Below, piece after piece: positions 40,937-49,342 of a stretch of 64,000 bases of DNA; the first letter of the stretch is position 1; every line of letters begins with the position of its first letter. The notes below the pieces were generated by a model that was not told the DNA's origin, did not search any database, and worked only from the letters and a program-made list of their open reading frames with translations. The DNA is taken from the NCBI RefSeq assembly GCF_026339935.1, contig NZ_JAPEPX010000001.1:4087501-4151500 (forward strand), given 5' to 3'. Position numbers and translations under genes: made by a program. The stretch comes from Streptomyces sp. NBC_01551 (lineage in GTDB: Bacteria; Actinomycetota; Actinomycetes; Streptomycetales; Streptomycetaceae).

Positions 40937-42460
40937 ATGGGGCAGCGGACAGCCATCGAGGGGCGGGGGCCCGTGGCGGTCCTGCTGAGCCCACACCCCG
41001 CCGTCGTCGCGGCCGCCCGCCGAGCGGGTGCCCGCACCGTGGTGGTCGCGCCGGGTCCATCGGTGCCATCCGACCGTGAGGGGGCGGAGCGGCGGGTACG
41101 GACGGACTGGCGCGACCACCACCGACTGGTCGGCGCGGTCGGCCGGCTGGAGGCCGTCCGGGACGGACGCGCCGCCGTCTTCGGCTTCGACGCGGCGGGC
41201 GCACTGGCCGCCGCCCGCGCCAACGAGGAACTCGGCCTGCCCGGCACCCCGGCCGCCGCCGTCACCGCGCTCATGGACAAGGCCGCGCTGCGCGCCCGCT
41301 CCAACACCCTGCACGCCGCCCGGCCCGTGTCCTTCGCCCGCTGCGGCCGGGCCTCGCTGATCCCGTTCATCACCACGCTCATCGGCTACCCCTGTGTCAT
41401 CAAACCCCGCGCGGGCAGCGACGGGGAAGGGGTGCGACTGGTCCGCGACGCCGCCGAGGGCGAGGCCGCCGCCCGCCACTACCCCGCCGTCACGGACCTG
41501 CTCGTCGAGGAGTACCTCGAAGGCCCCGAACTCGCCGTCGAAACCCTCTCGCGCGCCGGCCGCCACCACATCCTCGGCTGGTCCCGCCGCCTACCCGCCC
41601 CAGCCGCCCCCCTCGGCCCAACCCCCCACCCCGCCCCCGCCTACGGCCCGGCCCCCGCCTACGGCTTCGGCTCGGGCCCCGGCTACGGCTTCGGCTCGGG
41701 CCCCGGCTACGGTCCTGGCCCCGGCCCCGGCGACGGTCCCGGCGCTGGCTCCGGCTACGGCCCCGAGTACGGCTCTGGTTACCGCCCAGGCCCCGGCGGC
41801 GGCCCCGGGTGCCGTCCCGGCCCCGGTTCCGCATCCGGCCAAGGCGCCCCCGTCGACCTCGGCGCGGCCCGCGGGTACGAGGTGCCCGTCGCGCTGGATC
41901 ACGCGACCGCCGCGGCCGTGCGGGCGCTCGTGCGCGGTGTCCTCGACCTCGTCGGGCACCGCGACGGCGCCTCCCACACCGAAGTCGTCCTCACCGCCCA
42001 CGGCCCCCGCCTGATCGAGGCCCACGCCCGGCCCGGCCCCGAGGAGCTCACGCAGTTGCTCCGGCTCGCCCACGGCACGGACGTGCTCGGCCTCGCGCTC
42101 GCCGCCGGCCTCGGGCTGCCGGCCCGATTACGCCGCCCGCACGCCACATACGCCGCACTGCGCTACGTGGACTTCCCACCCGGCACCCGCGTCGAGCGGA
42201 CCGGCCCCGCGCTGGCCGCCGCCCGCGCCGTGCCCGGCGTGGTCCGGGTCCGGCTGGCGGTCCCGCCGGGCGCGACCGTACGCCGGGCCCCGACCGGATC
42301 GCTGCACCACGCGCACGTCCTCGCCACCGCCCCGACCGCGCACTCCCTGACCCGCGTACTGGACCGGGCCGCGGTCCTGCTCGGGCAGCCGGGAGGCCTC
42401 ACCCCCGATTCACGCGGGATTCACGTACCGCCGTCACCGTGGAGGGATGGCCCTCACTAG
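40937..42460 (+). CDS. ATP-grasp enzyme with Gly/Pro/Tyr-rich insertion and a TTA codon
   Basis: This 507-residue ATP-grasp ligase-like protein has a preATP-grasp fold (GPVAVLLSPHPAVVAAARRAGARTVVVAPG), IGYPCVIKPRAGSDGEGVRLVRDA for ATP binding, and LLVEEYLEGPELAVETLSRAG. The metal and acid residues are in HTEVVLTAHGPRLIEAHARPG. About 85 low-complexity residues built from GYG and GPGPG repeats interrupt the fold between these last two parts (about 223-308). A TTA leucine codon occurs at codon 398 (42128-42130). The ATG has GGGGGAG six bases upstream, and the last 14 bases overlap the PHP gene. Confidence 0.8.
   Translation: MGQRTAIEGRGPVAVLLSPHPAVVAAARRAGARTVVVAPGPSVPSDREGAERRVRTDWRDHHRLVGAVGRLEAVRDGRAAVFGFDAAGALAAARANEELGLPGTPAAAVTALMDKAALRARSNTLHAARPVSFARCGRASLIPFITTLIGYPCVIKPRAGSDGEGVRLVRDAAEGEAAARHYPAVTDLLVEEYLEGPELAVETLSRAGRHHILGWSRRLPAPAAPLGPTPHPAPAYGPAPAYGFGSGPGYGFGSGPGYGPGPGPGDGPGAGSGYGPEYGSGYRPGPGGGPGCRPGPGSASGQGAPVDLGAARGYEVPVALDHATAAAVRALVRGVLDLVGHRDGASHTEVVLTAHGPRLIEAHARPGPEELTQLLRLAHGTDVLGLALAAGLGLPARLRRPHATYAALRYVDFPPGTRVERTGPALAAARAVPGVVRVRLAVPPGATVRRAPTGSLHHAHVLATAPTAHSLTRVLDRAAVLLGQPGGLTPDSRGIHVPPSPWRDGPH
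41660..41731 (+). repeat. 24-bp tandem repeat within the ATP-grasp gene
   Basis: Units at 41660-41683 and 41684-41707 are identical, and a diverged unit runs to 41731. They encode YGFGSGPG octapeptides. The unit is a multiple of three, so expansion preserves the frame. Confidence 0.8.
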
Positions 42461-43919
42461 GCGCGAACTCCTGGCGACCGGCGCGACCGGCGCCGCCGCG
42501 GTCGCCACCCCGCACCTGTCCGCCCCCTCGCCGGACACCCGGATCCTGCGCGGCACGATCCCCCCGGGCGCCCCCGACTTCGTGGAGGTACCGCTCGACG
42601 TGCCCTGGGGCGTACGCGAGTTACGGGTGGGCTACACCTACGGCAGGCCCCCCGTACCGCCCGGCACCCCCGGCAACGCCCTCGACATCGGCATCTTCGA
42701 CCAGCACGGCACCGCCCTCGGCGGCCGCGGCTTCCGCGGCTGGTCCGGCGGCGCCCGCACCGAGTTCTTCCTGCGCGCCGACGACGCGACCCCCGGCTAC
42801 GTGCCCGGCCCGATCCGCCCCGGCCGCTGGCACGTGCTGCTCGGCCCGTACACCGTCGCCCCGCAAGGACTCCCGTACGAGATCACCGCCCGCTTCGCCT
42901 TCGGCGAGCCCGGCCCCACCCCCCGCCCCGCCTACCCGCCGCAGCGCGCCCGCGGCCGGGGCCGGGCCTGGTACCGGGGCGACTGCCACATCCACTCGGT
43001 GCACTCCGACGGGCGGCGCACCCCGGCCGAGACAGCGGACCTGGCCCGGGCGGCCGGCCTGGACTTCATCAACTCCTCCGACCACAACACCCACACCGCG
43101 CACGCTGCCTGGGCCGACGCGCTCTCCCCGGACCTGCTGATCCTGACCGGCGAGGAGATCACCACCCGTACCGGCCACGTCCTCGCCGTCGGCACCGACC
43201 CGGGCACCTTCGTCGACTGGCGCTACCGGGCGCGCGAGGGCCGCTTCGGCCGGTTCGCCCGTACGATCCGGGGCGCGGGCGGTCTGGTCGTCCCCGCCCA
43301 CCCGCACGCCACCTGCATCGGCTGCGCCTGGAAGTTCGGCCTCGGCGAGGCCGACGCGGTGGAGGTGTGGAACGGCCCCTGGACCCCGGACGACGAGGTC
43401 TCCCTGGCCTCCTGGGACGCCACCCTGCGCGGCGCCGACGGCGAGCGGTGGCTGCCGGCCGTGGCGCACAGCGACTACCACCGCGACCCGGACCGCGTGG
43501 GCGGCCCGCAGACCGTCGTCCTCGCCGAGGACCTGACCCGGGACGCCGTCCTGGCCGGGATCCGGGCCGGCCGCGCCTACGCCGCCGAGTCCGCGCAGGT
43601 CACGGTCGCCTTCGAGGCCGTCGGCGGGCGCGGCGAGCACGCCGGGATCGGCGAGCGCCTGCGGGTCGCCCCGGACGCCGACGTGCTGGTCCGCCTCACG
43701 GTCACGGGCGCCCCCGACTGCGAGCTGCGCCTGATCACCGACCAGGGCCCGGCCGTCACCACCCCCGGCGGCGCTCCGGGCGCAGCCGTCCTGGAGTGGC
43801 ACACCACCCCCGCCCGCTCGGCGTACGTACGGGCCGAGGTCCGCCGTCCCGCCGTCGCCCCGCCGCTCCCGGGGGCCATGGCGGCCTTCACGAACCCGGT
43901 CTGGCTGCCGGTGGCCTGA
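42447..43919 (+). CDS. CehA/McbA-type PHP-domain metallohydrolase, Tat-exported
   Basis: This 490-residue protein begins with a Tat signal (LTRRELLATGATGAAAVA). A beta-rich domain to about residue 165 is followed by a PHP metallohydrolase domain with YRGDCHIHSVHSDGRRTPAETADLARAAGLDFINSSDHNTH, GEEITTRTGHVLAVG, VPAHPHA and VAHSDYHRDPD. The histidine and aspartate pattern fits the trinuclear metal site of PHP phosphoesterases of the CehA/McbA type, and the substrate is unknown. A TTA codon lies at codon 59 (42621-42623). Together with the TTA in the overlapping upstream gene, it implies bldA-dependent expression. Confidence 0.85.
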   Translation: MALTRRELLATGATGAAAVATPHLSAPSPDTRILRGTIPPGAPDFVEVPLDVPWGVRELRVGYTYGRPPVPPGTPGNALDIGIFDQHGTALGGRGFRGWSGGARTEFFLRADDATPGYVPGPIRPGRWHVLLGPYTVAPQGLPYEITARFAFGEPGPTPRPAYPPQRARGRGRAWYRGDCHIHSVHSDGRRTPAETADLARAAGLDFINSSDHNTHTAHAAWADALSPDLLILTGEEITTRTGHVLAVGTDPGTFVDWRYRAREGRFGRFARTIRGAGGLVVPAHPHATCIGCAWKFGLGEADAVEVWNGPWTPDDEVSLASWDATLRGADGERWLPAVAHSDYHRDPDRVGGPQTVVLAEDLTRDAVLAGIRAGRAYAAESAQVTVAFEAVGGRGEHAGIGERLRVAPDADVLVRLTVTGAPDCELRLITDQGPAVTTPGGAPGAAVLEWHTTPARSAYVRAEVRRPAVAPPLPGAMAAFTNPVWLPVA

Positions 43920-43952
43920 CGAACGTCGGCCGCCTCGGCCGCGTCAGTCGCC

Positions 43953-44327
43953 TCAGCCGGACCCGGGCTTGGCGTAGTCGCCGTAGCCCGTCCAGTCCAG
44001 CACCACGCACGGCTCGTTGCCGACCACCCAGGCGTCGTGCCCCGGCGCGATCTGGATGAAGTCGCCGGGGCCCACCTGCGCCCGCTCCCCGCCCTCGTCC
44101 ATGACGATCTCCATCCGGCCGCTCACCACGTACCCGGTGTGGGCGGCCTGACAGGTGTCCGTGCCGGCCAGGGGCTTGATGTGCAGGGTCCAGCGCCATC
44201 CCGGCTCGAAGACCGCGCGCCCCACCTGGCCGCCGTCGGTGTTGAGCAGGTCCAGACGGCCCGTGCCGGCCTCGAACGGACGGGTTTCGTCCGCCGCGTC
44301 GAAGTTCCGGCTCACCAGTGCGCCCAT
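43953..44327 (-). CDS. Cupin domain protein
   Basis: This 124-residue single-domain cupin has beta-barrel motifs TCQAAHTGYVVSGRMEIVMDEG and GDFIQIAPGHDAWVVGNEPCVVLDW. It has fewer metal-binding histidines than typical enzymatic cupins, so a small-molecule-binding or isomerase role is possible but unproven. It is a single gene on the minus strand, convergent with the PHP gene. A 10-of-12 match to the nucleoside-regulon palindrome lies 45 bases upstream of its ATG. Confidence 0.8.
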   Translation of the reverse strand: MGALVSRNFDAADETRPFEAGTGRLDLLNTDGGQVGRAVFEPGWRWTLHIKPLAGTDTCQAAHTGYVVSGRMEIVMDEGGERAQVGPGDFIQIAPGHDAWVVGNEPCVVLDWTGYGDYAKPGSG

Positions 44328-44372
44328 GCTGATCGCCTCCGGGAGAGCAGCGCCCCGAGTCCACTCCTCACT

Positions 44373-44384
44373 CTACGCGCGGAC
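44373..44384 (-). promoter_or_regulatory. Weak candidate nucleoside-regulon operator upstream of the cupin gene
   Basis: CTACGCGCGGAC keeps the left half and centre of CTACGCGCGTAG but loses the right end (10 of 12). It is in the correct intergenic position but may be chance. Confidence 0.3.
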
Positions 44385-44404
44385 GGCCCGTCCGACAGGC
44401 CGGT

Positions 44405-45133
44405 TCAGCCCCGCAGCGACCGCCCGAACCCGGAGGCCAGCGGCATCCGCAGCCCCAGCGGCGGCGGCGCCGCGAGCGCGTCCGTGACCGGCCGCGAGAA
44501 CCGGCCGGAGAACACCGCGCCCAGCACGAAATCCACCGACAGCGCCACCACTTCGGCCTGGTGCTCGCGCAGCCCGTGCCCGTCCGAGTGGACCTCGAAG
44601 CGGCACGTGGAACGATTCGCCTTCTTCGCCCGGGCCGCGAGCCGGAACGACGATTCCGGATCGCTGCGCGCGTCGTTGGTGCCGTGCACGATCAACACCT
44701 GCCGCCCCGCGAGCTGTTTCACCGGCTCGGTGGAGTCCGCCGGGGACGCGGGCCCTAAGCAAGGGGCGAGCGCCAGCACCGAGTTGACGGCACCGTGCCC
44801 CGCCGCCCGCAGCGCCGCCAGGCCCCCCGCGTCGTAGCCGGCCAGGCACACCGGCACGTCCCCGTACCGCCGCACCGCCTCGTCCGCCGCCCACCCCGCG
44901 TCGTCTTCGCGGGAGCCCGAGCCGTACACCACCTGGTGCGTGACCAGCCCTTCCGCCCCGCCCGCCCGGCCCAGCGCCCGCGCGAGCGGACGCAGTGGAC
45001 CGGGGGAGAATCTTGAGGCCCCGGGGAGCAGGAGCACCACCCCGTTGACCGTGCTGTCCGTCGAGACCGAGCCGTTCGCGCCGGCCGCCCGCCCCAGGCG
45101 GGCCCCGCGCGCCGGCGGCGCATGCTGTGCCAT
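44405..45133 (-). CDS. Alpha/beta hydrolase with an Asp in the nucleophile position
   Basis: This 242-residue alpha/beta hydrolase opens with VNGVVLLLPGASRFSPGPL. The nucleophile elbow reads LAGYDAGGLAAL, giving G-x-D-x-G where most esterases have G-x-S-x-G. The rest of the fold is recognisable, with VLIVHGTNDARSDPESS for the acid and HSDGHGLREHQ for the histidine. An aspartate nucleophile is typical of dehalogenases and epoxide hydrolases, but the surrounding sequence is not obviously theirs. It diverges from add across about 110 bases. Confidence 0.75.
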   Translation of the reverse strand: MAQHAPPARGARLGRAAGANGSVSTDSTVNGVVLLLPGASRFSPGPLRPLARALGRAGGAEGLVTHQVVYGSGSREDDAGWAADEAVRRYGDVPVCLAGYDAGGLAALRAAGHGAVNSVLALAPCLGPASPADSTEPVKQLAGRQVLIVHGTNDARSDPESSFRLAARAKKANRSTCRFEVHSDGHGLREHQAEVVALSVDFVLGAVFSGRFSRPVTDALAAPPPLGLRMPLASGFGRSLRG

Positions 45134-45219
45134 GGCGGAACAGTCTCAGACCGACAGGTGTACGCCACCCCTCCGTACGGTCTCTGTTACGTATCGACCG
45201 TCGCCGTCAACCCGGTGCT

Positions 45220-45231
45220 CTACGCGCGTAG
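45220..45231 (+). promoter_or_regulatory. Nucleoside-regulon operator (perfect) upstream of add
   Basis: A perfect CTACGCGCGTAG palindrome ends 15 bases before the add ATG. The right-hand TAG could form the start of a -10 element (TAGGAG), with GTCAAC 17 bases upstream as a poor -35. Confidence 0.85.
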
Positions 45232-45246
45232 GAGTAGAGTGCCCGG

Positions 45247-46395
45247 ATGACGAGCGACACCCCCAACCTGCCCACCCCGGATCAGATCCGCCGCTCCCCG
45301 AAGGTGCTCCTGCACGACCACCTCGACGGTGGACTGCGGCCCGGGACCATCATCGAGCTGGCCCAGGCCGCCGGCTACGAGAACCTGCCCGAGACGGATG
45401 CCGACAAGCTCGGCATCTGGTTCCGGGAAGCCGCCGACTCCGGCTCCCTCCCGCGCTATCTGGAGACGTTCGCGCACACCTGCGCCGTCATGCAGACGAA
45501 GGAGGCCCTCTTCCGGGTCGCCGCCGAGTGCGCCGAGGACCTGGCCGAGGACGGCGTCGTGTACGCCGAGATCCGCTACGCCCCCGAGCAGCACCTGGAA
45601 GCCGGACTCACCCTCGAAGAGGTCGTCGAGGCCGTGAACGACGGCTTCCGCGAGGGCGAGCGCCGCGCCAAGGCCAACGGCCACCGCATCCGCGTCGGCG
45701 CCCTGCTGACCGCGATGCGCCACGCCGCCCGCGCGCTGGAGATCGCCGAGCTGGCGAACCGCTACCGCGACAACGGCGTGGTCGGCTTCGACATCGCCGG
45801 CGCCGAGGCCGGGTTCCCTCCCACCCGCCACCTCGACGCTTTCGAGTACCTCAAGCGCGAGAACAACCACTTCACCATCCACGCGGGCGAGGCTTTCGGC
45901 CTGCCGTCGATCTGGCAGGCCCTGCAGTGGTGCGGCGCCGACCGCCTCGGTCACGGCGTGAAGATCATCGACGACATCGAGGTCGCCGCCGACGGCTCCG
46001 TGAAGCTGGGCCGCCTGGCCTCGTACGTACGGGACAAGCGCATCCCCCTGGAGATGTGCCCGACCTCGAACCTGCAGACCGCCGCGGCCGCCTCGTACGC
46101 CGAGCACCCGATCGGCCTGCTGCGCAAGCTGCACTTCCGGCTCACCGTCAACACGGACAACCGGCTGATGAGCGGCACCAGCATGAGCCGCGAGTTCGAG
46201 CACCTCGTCGACACCTTCGGCTACACGCTCGACGACATGCAGTGGTTCACGGTCAATGCGATGAAGTCCGCGTTCATTCCTTTCGATGAACGACTCGCCA
46301 TGATCAACGACGTCATCAAGCCCGGTTACGCCGAGCTGAAGTCGGAATGGCTGTTCCGTCAGACCGCTTCCACCAGCGGTTCCGTCTCCGCCTAG
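45247..46395 (+). CDS. add: Adenosine deaminase
   Basis: This 382-residue zinc enzyme converts adenosine and deoxyadenosine to inosine and deoxyinosine. Motifs are [17 protein letters not shown] (HxH metal ligands), the [10 protein letters not shown] glutamate and histidine, DRLGHGVKI, and MCPTSNLQT followed by [15 protein letters not shown]. It is the standard length for bacterial add. Purine nucleoside phosphorylase in this window looks like the trimeric type that acts on 6-oxopurines, so deamination is needed before phosphorolysis. A perfect regulon palindrome sits just before the ribosome-binding site, and a strong terminator follows. Confidence 0.96.
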   Translation: MTSDTPNLPTPDQIRRSPKVLLHDHLDGGLRPGTIIELAQAAGYENLPETDADKLGIWFREAADSGSLPRYLETFAHTCAVMQTKEALFRVAAECAEDLAEDGVVYAEIRYAPEQHLEAGLTLEEVVEAVNDGFREGERRAKANGHRIRVGALLTAMRHAARALEIAELANRYRDNGVVGFDIAGAEAGFPPTRHLDAFEYLKRENNHFTIHAGEAFGLPSIWQALQWCGADRLGHGVKIIDDIEVAADGSVKLGRLASYVRDKRIPLEMCPTSNLQTAAAASYAEHPIGLLRKLHFRLTVNTDNRLMSGTSMSREFEHLVDTFGYTLDDMQWFTVNAMKSAFIPFDERLAMINDVIKPGYAELKSEWLFRQTASTSGSVSA

Positions 46396-46414
46396 GCCAT
46401 GGCATGACGGACTG

Positions 46415-46448
46415 AAAGCGCCCGGGAGGGGCAATTCCCGGGCGCTTT
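46415..46448 (+). terminator. Intrinsic terminator after add
   Basis: A 13-bp perfect stem (46415-46427 with 46436-46448) starts with AAAGCG and ends with CGCTTT, followed by CTCAT. It lies 20 bases past the add stop. Confidence 0.85.
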
Positions 46449-46534
46449 CTCATATCAAAGGATGTTTGCGGGCCGGGGTTTGAAGTGACTAGTTTGCGGA
46501 GCCGCTCAATTCCCCGTCGCAAGGACGAACCTTC

Positions 46535-46792
46535 ATGAAGAAGTCAGCTGCCAAGATCCTCGGTGCCGCCGCCCTCGGCGCCGCCTTCGCCGCCGTCGCC
46601 GCCGGTTCCGCCTCGGCCGCCCCCGCCGTCGGCCTCACCGACACGCTCGGCTCCGCCACCGGCGCGCTCCAGGGACTCACCAGCCAGCAGCAGGTGGGCG
46701 AAGAGGGTGCCCAGCAGTCGAGCGACCCCACCTCGCAGGTCACCGGCGTGGTGGGCTCGCTCACCAGCGGCCTGAACGGCCTGGGCGGCTGA
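46535..46792 (+). CDS. Small secreted protein
   Basis: This 85-residue protein has a classical signal peptide (MKKSAAKILGAAALGAAFAAVAAGSASAAP, cleavage near residue 29). The mature part is about 55 residues, rich in Gly, Ser, Thr and Gln and without cysteines. AAGGACG is nine or so bases before the ATG. The mature sequence (TDTLGSATGALQGL, SQVTGVVGSLTSGLNGLGG) is amphipathic and low-complexity. I cannot assign a function. A similar-sized secreted protein is encoded at 54703-55056, but the two are not clearly homologous. Confidence 0.75.
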   Translation: MKKSAAKILGAAALGAAFAAVAAGSASAAPAVGLTDTLGSATGALQGLTSQQQVGEEGAQQSSDPTSQVTGVVGSLTSGLNGLGG

Positions 46793-46862
46793 TCCGTACC
46801 GGATCAGCGCCGCGGACTTCGCGAGCGCCCCTGCCGCCCGCCGGAATCCGTACGCACGCACG

Positions 46863-46898
46863 CGTGGCGCACACCCCTTCGACCAGGTGTGCGCCACG
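46863..46898 (+). terminator. Hairpin after the small secreted protein gene
   Basis: A perfect 13-bp stem (46863-46875 with 46886-46898) and a 10-base loop lie 70 bases past the stop and before the next lipoprotein gene. Confidence 0.7.
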
Positions 46899-46961
46899 TC
46901 GCGCCGTGTGCCACGATCACCACCAACTGCCCGCCGACGCACTGGGTATGAGGTCTCGGTC

Positions 46962-47726
46962 ATGCGCATGAAGGCACGAGCGACCACGGTCGCGCTGCTC
47001 CCCGTCCTGCTGTTCGCAGCCGTGGGGTGCAGCAGCAAGGACACCCCCGCGACGGGCAAGGCCCCGGCCCCCGGCGGGTCCGCGGCCGCCTCCGGCGCGC
47101 CCGGCACGGGCGCCACCGCCGGCGCCGCCTCCGGGGCGCCGACCGCCCCGAAGAAGGGCTCGACGCCGCTGGAGCGGGCCTCCCTGGAGCAGGGCGACCT
47201 GCCCGGCTACCAGATCTCCTCGCAGGCCAACCCGAACGCCCCCCACGGACAGCCCCAGGCCGACAAGAAGGCCTGCCAGCCGCTCGCCGACGTCATGGGC
47301 GACAAGCCCGACCCGGCCGCGCGCGAGAGCGTCAACCGGGGCATCGGCTCTCAGCGGCAGGTCGGCCTCGCCGTCTCCGCCACCGTCAGCTCCTACTCCG
47401 AGAGCGACGCCAAGCGGCTCGTCGCCCGGCTGAAGGACGCGGTCGCCGCCTGCGGTACGGGCTTCTCCGCCACCATCCAGAAGCAGACCGGCAGCTACAA
47501 GGACGTCAAGGCGGCTCCGTACAAGACCGGCGGTGACGAGAGCGTCAGCTGGACCACGACCGCCGTCGCCAATGGCGCCTCGGCGCAGGTGCACCTGGTC
47601 GTGATCCGGCAGGGGAGCACCGTCGTACGGCTCACCGCCCTCAACGTGGCCGCCGCCGACCAGAAGGCACAGGTGCCGCGGGAAGTGGCGGACAAGCAGC
47701 TGGAGAAGGTCCGGCGCGCGGGTTGA
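46962..47726 (+). CDS. Lipoprotein of unknown function
   Basis: This 254-residue protein has a signal peptide ending in the lipobox FAAVGCSS (Cys about residue 24). A Gly/Ala/Pro-rich linker of about 45 residues leads to a folded domain (LERASLEQGDLPGYQISSQ to the C-terminus) with cysteines in KKACQPLADVM and VAACGTGF that may pair. It resembles the sensor or solute-binding domains of Streptomyces orphan lipoproteins, but I know no function. The ATG at 46962 has GAGG eight bases upstream. Confidence 0.75.
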   Translation: MRMKARATTVALLPVLLFAAVGCSSKDTPATGKAPAPGGSAAASGAPGTGATAGAASGAPTAPKKGSTPLERASLEQGDLPGYQISSQANPNAPHGQPQADKKACQPLADVMGDKPDPAARESVNRGIGSQRQVGLAVSATVSSYSESDAKRLVARLKDAVAACGTGFSATIQKQTGSYKDVKAAPYKTGGDESVSWTTTAVANGASAQVHLVVIRQGSTVVRLTALNVAAADQKAQVPREVADKQLEKVRRAG

Positions 47727-47775
47727 CCGCCCGTCGCCGCGGTTGTTCCGGACCGGACCGCCAGGCCGGTCCGGA

Positions 47776-47979
47776 CTACCAGGCGGCGTTCGCGGCGGAC
47801 TTCTCGTTCGGCAGCAGCACCCACAGCGCCAGGTAGATCAGGAACTGCGGGCCGGGCAGCAGGCAGGAGAGGACGAAGATGATCCGCATCGTCTTCGCCG
47901 ACATTCCGAAACGCCGCGCGAGACCGGCGCAGACGCCGCCGATCATCCGTCCGTCACGGGGGCGGGCAATCGCGCTCAT
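47776..47979 (-). CDS. PspC domain protein
   Basis: This 67-residue protein consists of a single PspC domain: ARPRDGRMIGGVCAGLARRFGMSAKTMRIIFVLSCLLPGPQFLIYLALWVLLPNE. A membrane hairpin or helix follows the short basic N-terminus. PspC domains occur in phage-shock and envelope-stress systems, and stand-alone copies like this are common in Streptomyces. The ATG has a strong GAAGGAG site. It is followed on the same strand by a gap to the convergent lipoprotein gene and preceded by the VanZ gene 41 bases upstream. Confidence 0.88.
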   Translation of the reverse strand: MSAIARPRDGRMIGGVCAGLARRFGMSAKTMRIIFVLSCLLPGPQFLIYLALWVLLPNEKSAANAAW

Positions 47980-48020
47980 GGGGTTTCTCCTTCGTATCGG
48001 GATCGCTTTTCCGCGATGCC

Positions 48021-48656
48021 TCAATACTCGCGCGGTACCGCCGACAGAACGTCGGTCCACGGGCCGAGCCCGACCCTGGTAATTCTCGGGGTGGCCCCCT
48101 GAGACCGGCGGATCCTGGCCCGCAGTGCCGGTACGACGGCCACGTGCGCCAGCACCACCCCGGCGGTGCTCAGCAGCACCGAGTCGACGTCCACCACCCG
48201 GCCCGGGATCGCGCTCTGCAGCATCTCGATGCTGACGGAGAACAGCACGGCGGCGGCCGCCGTGCGGGCCAGCGAGGACCACGCGGCCAGCGGCGACGGC
48301 GCGAGCCGCCCGCCCACCAGCGGCAGCAACACCCCGAGCGGGGCGAGCAGCGCCAGGCCCTCGCCGATCCGCCGGGCCGCGCCCAGCGGGCCGTACGCCA
48401 GATCGGCCTTGATCCCCTCCAGCGGGGTCAGATTGGCGGCCGCCGCCCAGGGAACGTCCAGGGGCCGCAGGGTCAGCCAGCCGACGAGGAGGAGATGGGC
48501 GGCGAGGAGAACCCAGCCGGCGAGCCGGAGCCGGAACCGGATCGCCTGGGCGGTGGTGGCGGTGGCGGCGTTGCCGCCGTCCTCTAGACGCTGCACACCT
48601 GCGAGGACGCGCCCGGCGGTAGCGGCGGTTCCGGACGTACGGGTGGTGCTCACCAC
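48021..48656 (-). CDS. VanZ family membrane protein
   Basis: This 211-residue protein has four or five helices with VanZ features: WLTLRPLDVPWAAAANLTPLEGIKADL, LLAPLGVLLPLVGGRL and AVLFSVSIEMLQSAIPGRVVDVDSVLLSTAGVVLAH, including the conserved E, Q and D residues. VanZ-like proteins can affect glycopeptide resistance, but most actinobacterial members are uncharacterised. Two adjacent GTG codons (48656, 48653) can serve as start. The gene is between PspC and PH-domain genes, all minus strand, with short gaps. Confidence 0.85.
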   Translation of the reverse strand: MVSTTRTSGTAATAGRVLAGVQRLEDGGNAATATTAQAIRFRLRLAGWVLLAAHLLLVGWLTLRPLDVPWAAAANLTPLEGIKADLAYGPLGAARRIGEGLALLAPLGVLLPLVGGRLAPSPLAAWSSLARTAAAAVLFSVSIEMLQSAIPGRVVDVDSVLLSTAGVVLAHVAVVPALRARIRRSQGATPRITRVGLGPWTDVLSAVPREY

Positions 48657-48681
48657 GTGCCCCGGCCCCTCGCGCTCCGGC

Positions 48682-49317
48682 TCAGCCCGCCACGAGGAGG
48701 ACGACCAGCGCGACCGCGCCGATCACGGCGGGCGCGATGATCTCGTAGGCCCAGCGGACCTTCACGGAGCCCTGGGCCCCGGCCCGGGAGGCCCCGCGCT
48801 CGGCCAGCTCGCGCAGCTCGTCCACGACCTTGTCCGCGCCGGCCCGCCGCGGCTCGGCGGCCGTGCCCTCGGGCTGGTCGGCCCGCAGGCCCTTGCCGGT
48901 CAGGCCGCCGCGGCGGCTGAACTGCTGCCGGTTCGCCTTCTTGCGCTCCCGCAGGGAGACGGGGACGGACCAGAGCTGGAACTTCCGGCCCTCGGCGAGC
49001 ACCTCGGCGGAGTAGCCCGCCCGTACGGCGTCGACCGAGGCCCACGGCAGCTCGATGGTGCGGAACGGGTTGCGGATCCGCAGCCGGTCGTCATTGGCGA
49101 AGACCGCGGCGCGCAGCGTGAACGCCACGATCAGCGGTACGGCGCACAGGGCGACGGCCAGCGCGATCCAGCGGGTGGTCCCCGTCCCCCGCACCACGGC
49201 GTCGCCGCACAGCCACGCGGCCAGCGCGATCAGCAGCACCCCGGTGACCACGGCCATGGGGGAGCGGTAGACCCGGTCGTCGTAGACCGGCTCGTCGGTG
49301 GGCTGCTGGCTGCTCAT
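48682..49317 (-). CDS. PH domain-containing membrane protein
   Basis: This 211-residue protein has two N-terminal helices (VVTGVLLIALAAWLCGD and WIALAVALCAVPLIVAFTL). A bacterial PH-like domain follows, with DDRLRIRNPFRTIELPWASVDAVRAGYSAEVLAEGRKFQLWSVPVSLRERKKANR. A charged region and one C-terminal helix complete it. The pattern RIRNPFRTIELPW is typical of PH_6/bPH proteins of actinobacteria. The function is unknown. It is 25 bases upstream of the VanZ gene on the same strand. Confidence 0.85.
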   Translation of the reverse strand: MSSQQPTDEPVYDDRVYRSPMAVVTGVLLIALAAWLCGDAVVRGTGTTRWIALAVALCAVPLIVAFTLRAAVFANDDRLRIRNPFRTIELPWASVDAVRAGYSAEVLAEGRKFQLWSVPVSLRERKKANRQQFSRRGGLTGKGLRADQPEGTAAEPRRAGADKVVDELRELAERGASRAGAQGSVKVRWAYEIIAPAVIGAVALVVLLVAG

Positions 49318-49342
49318 GGGGCCGATTGTGCCTCACGCACCC

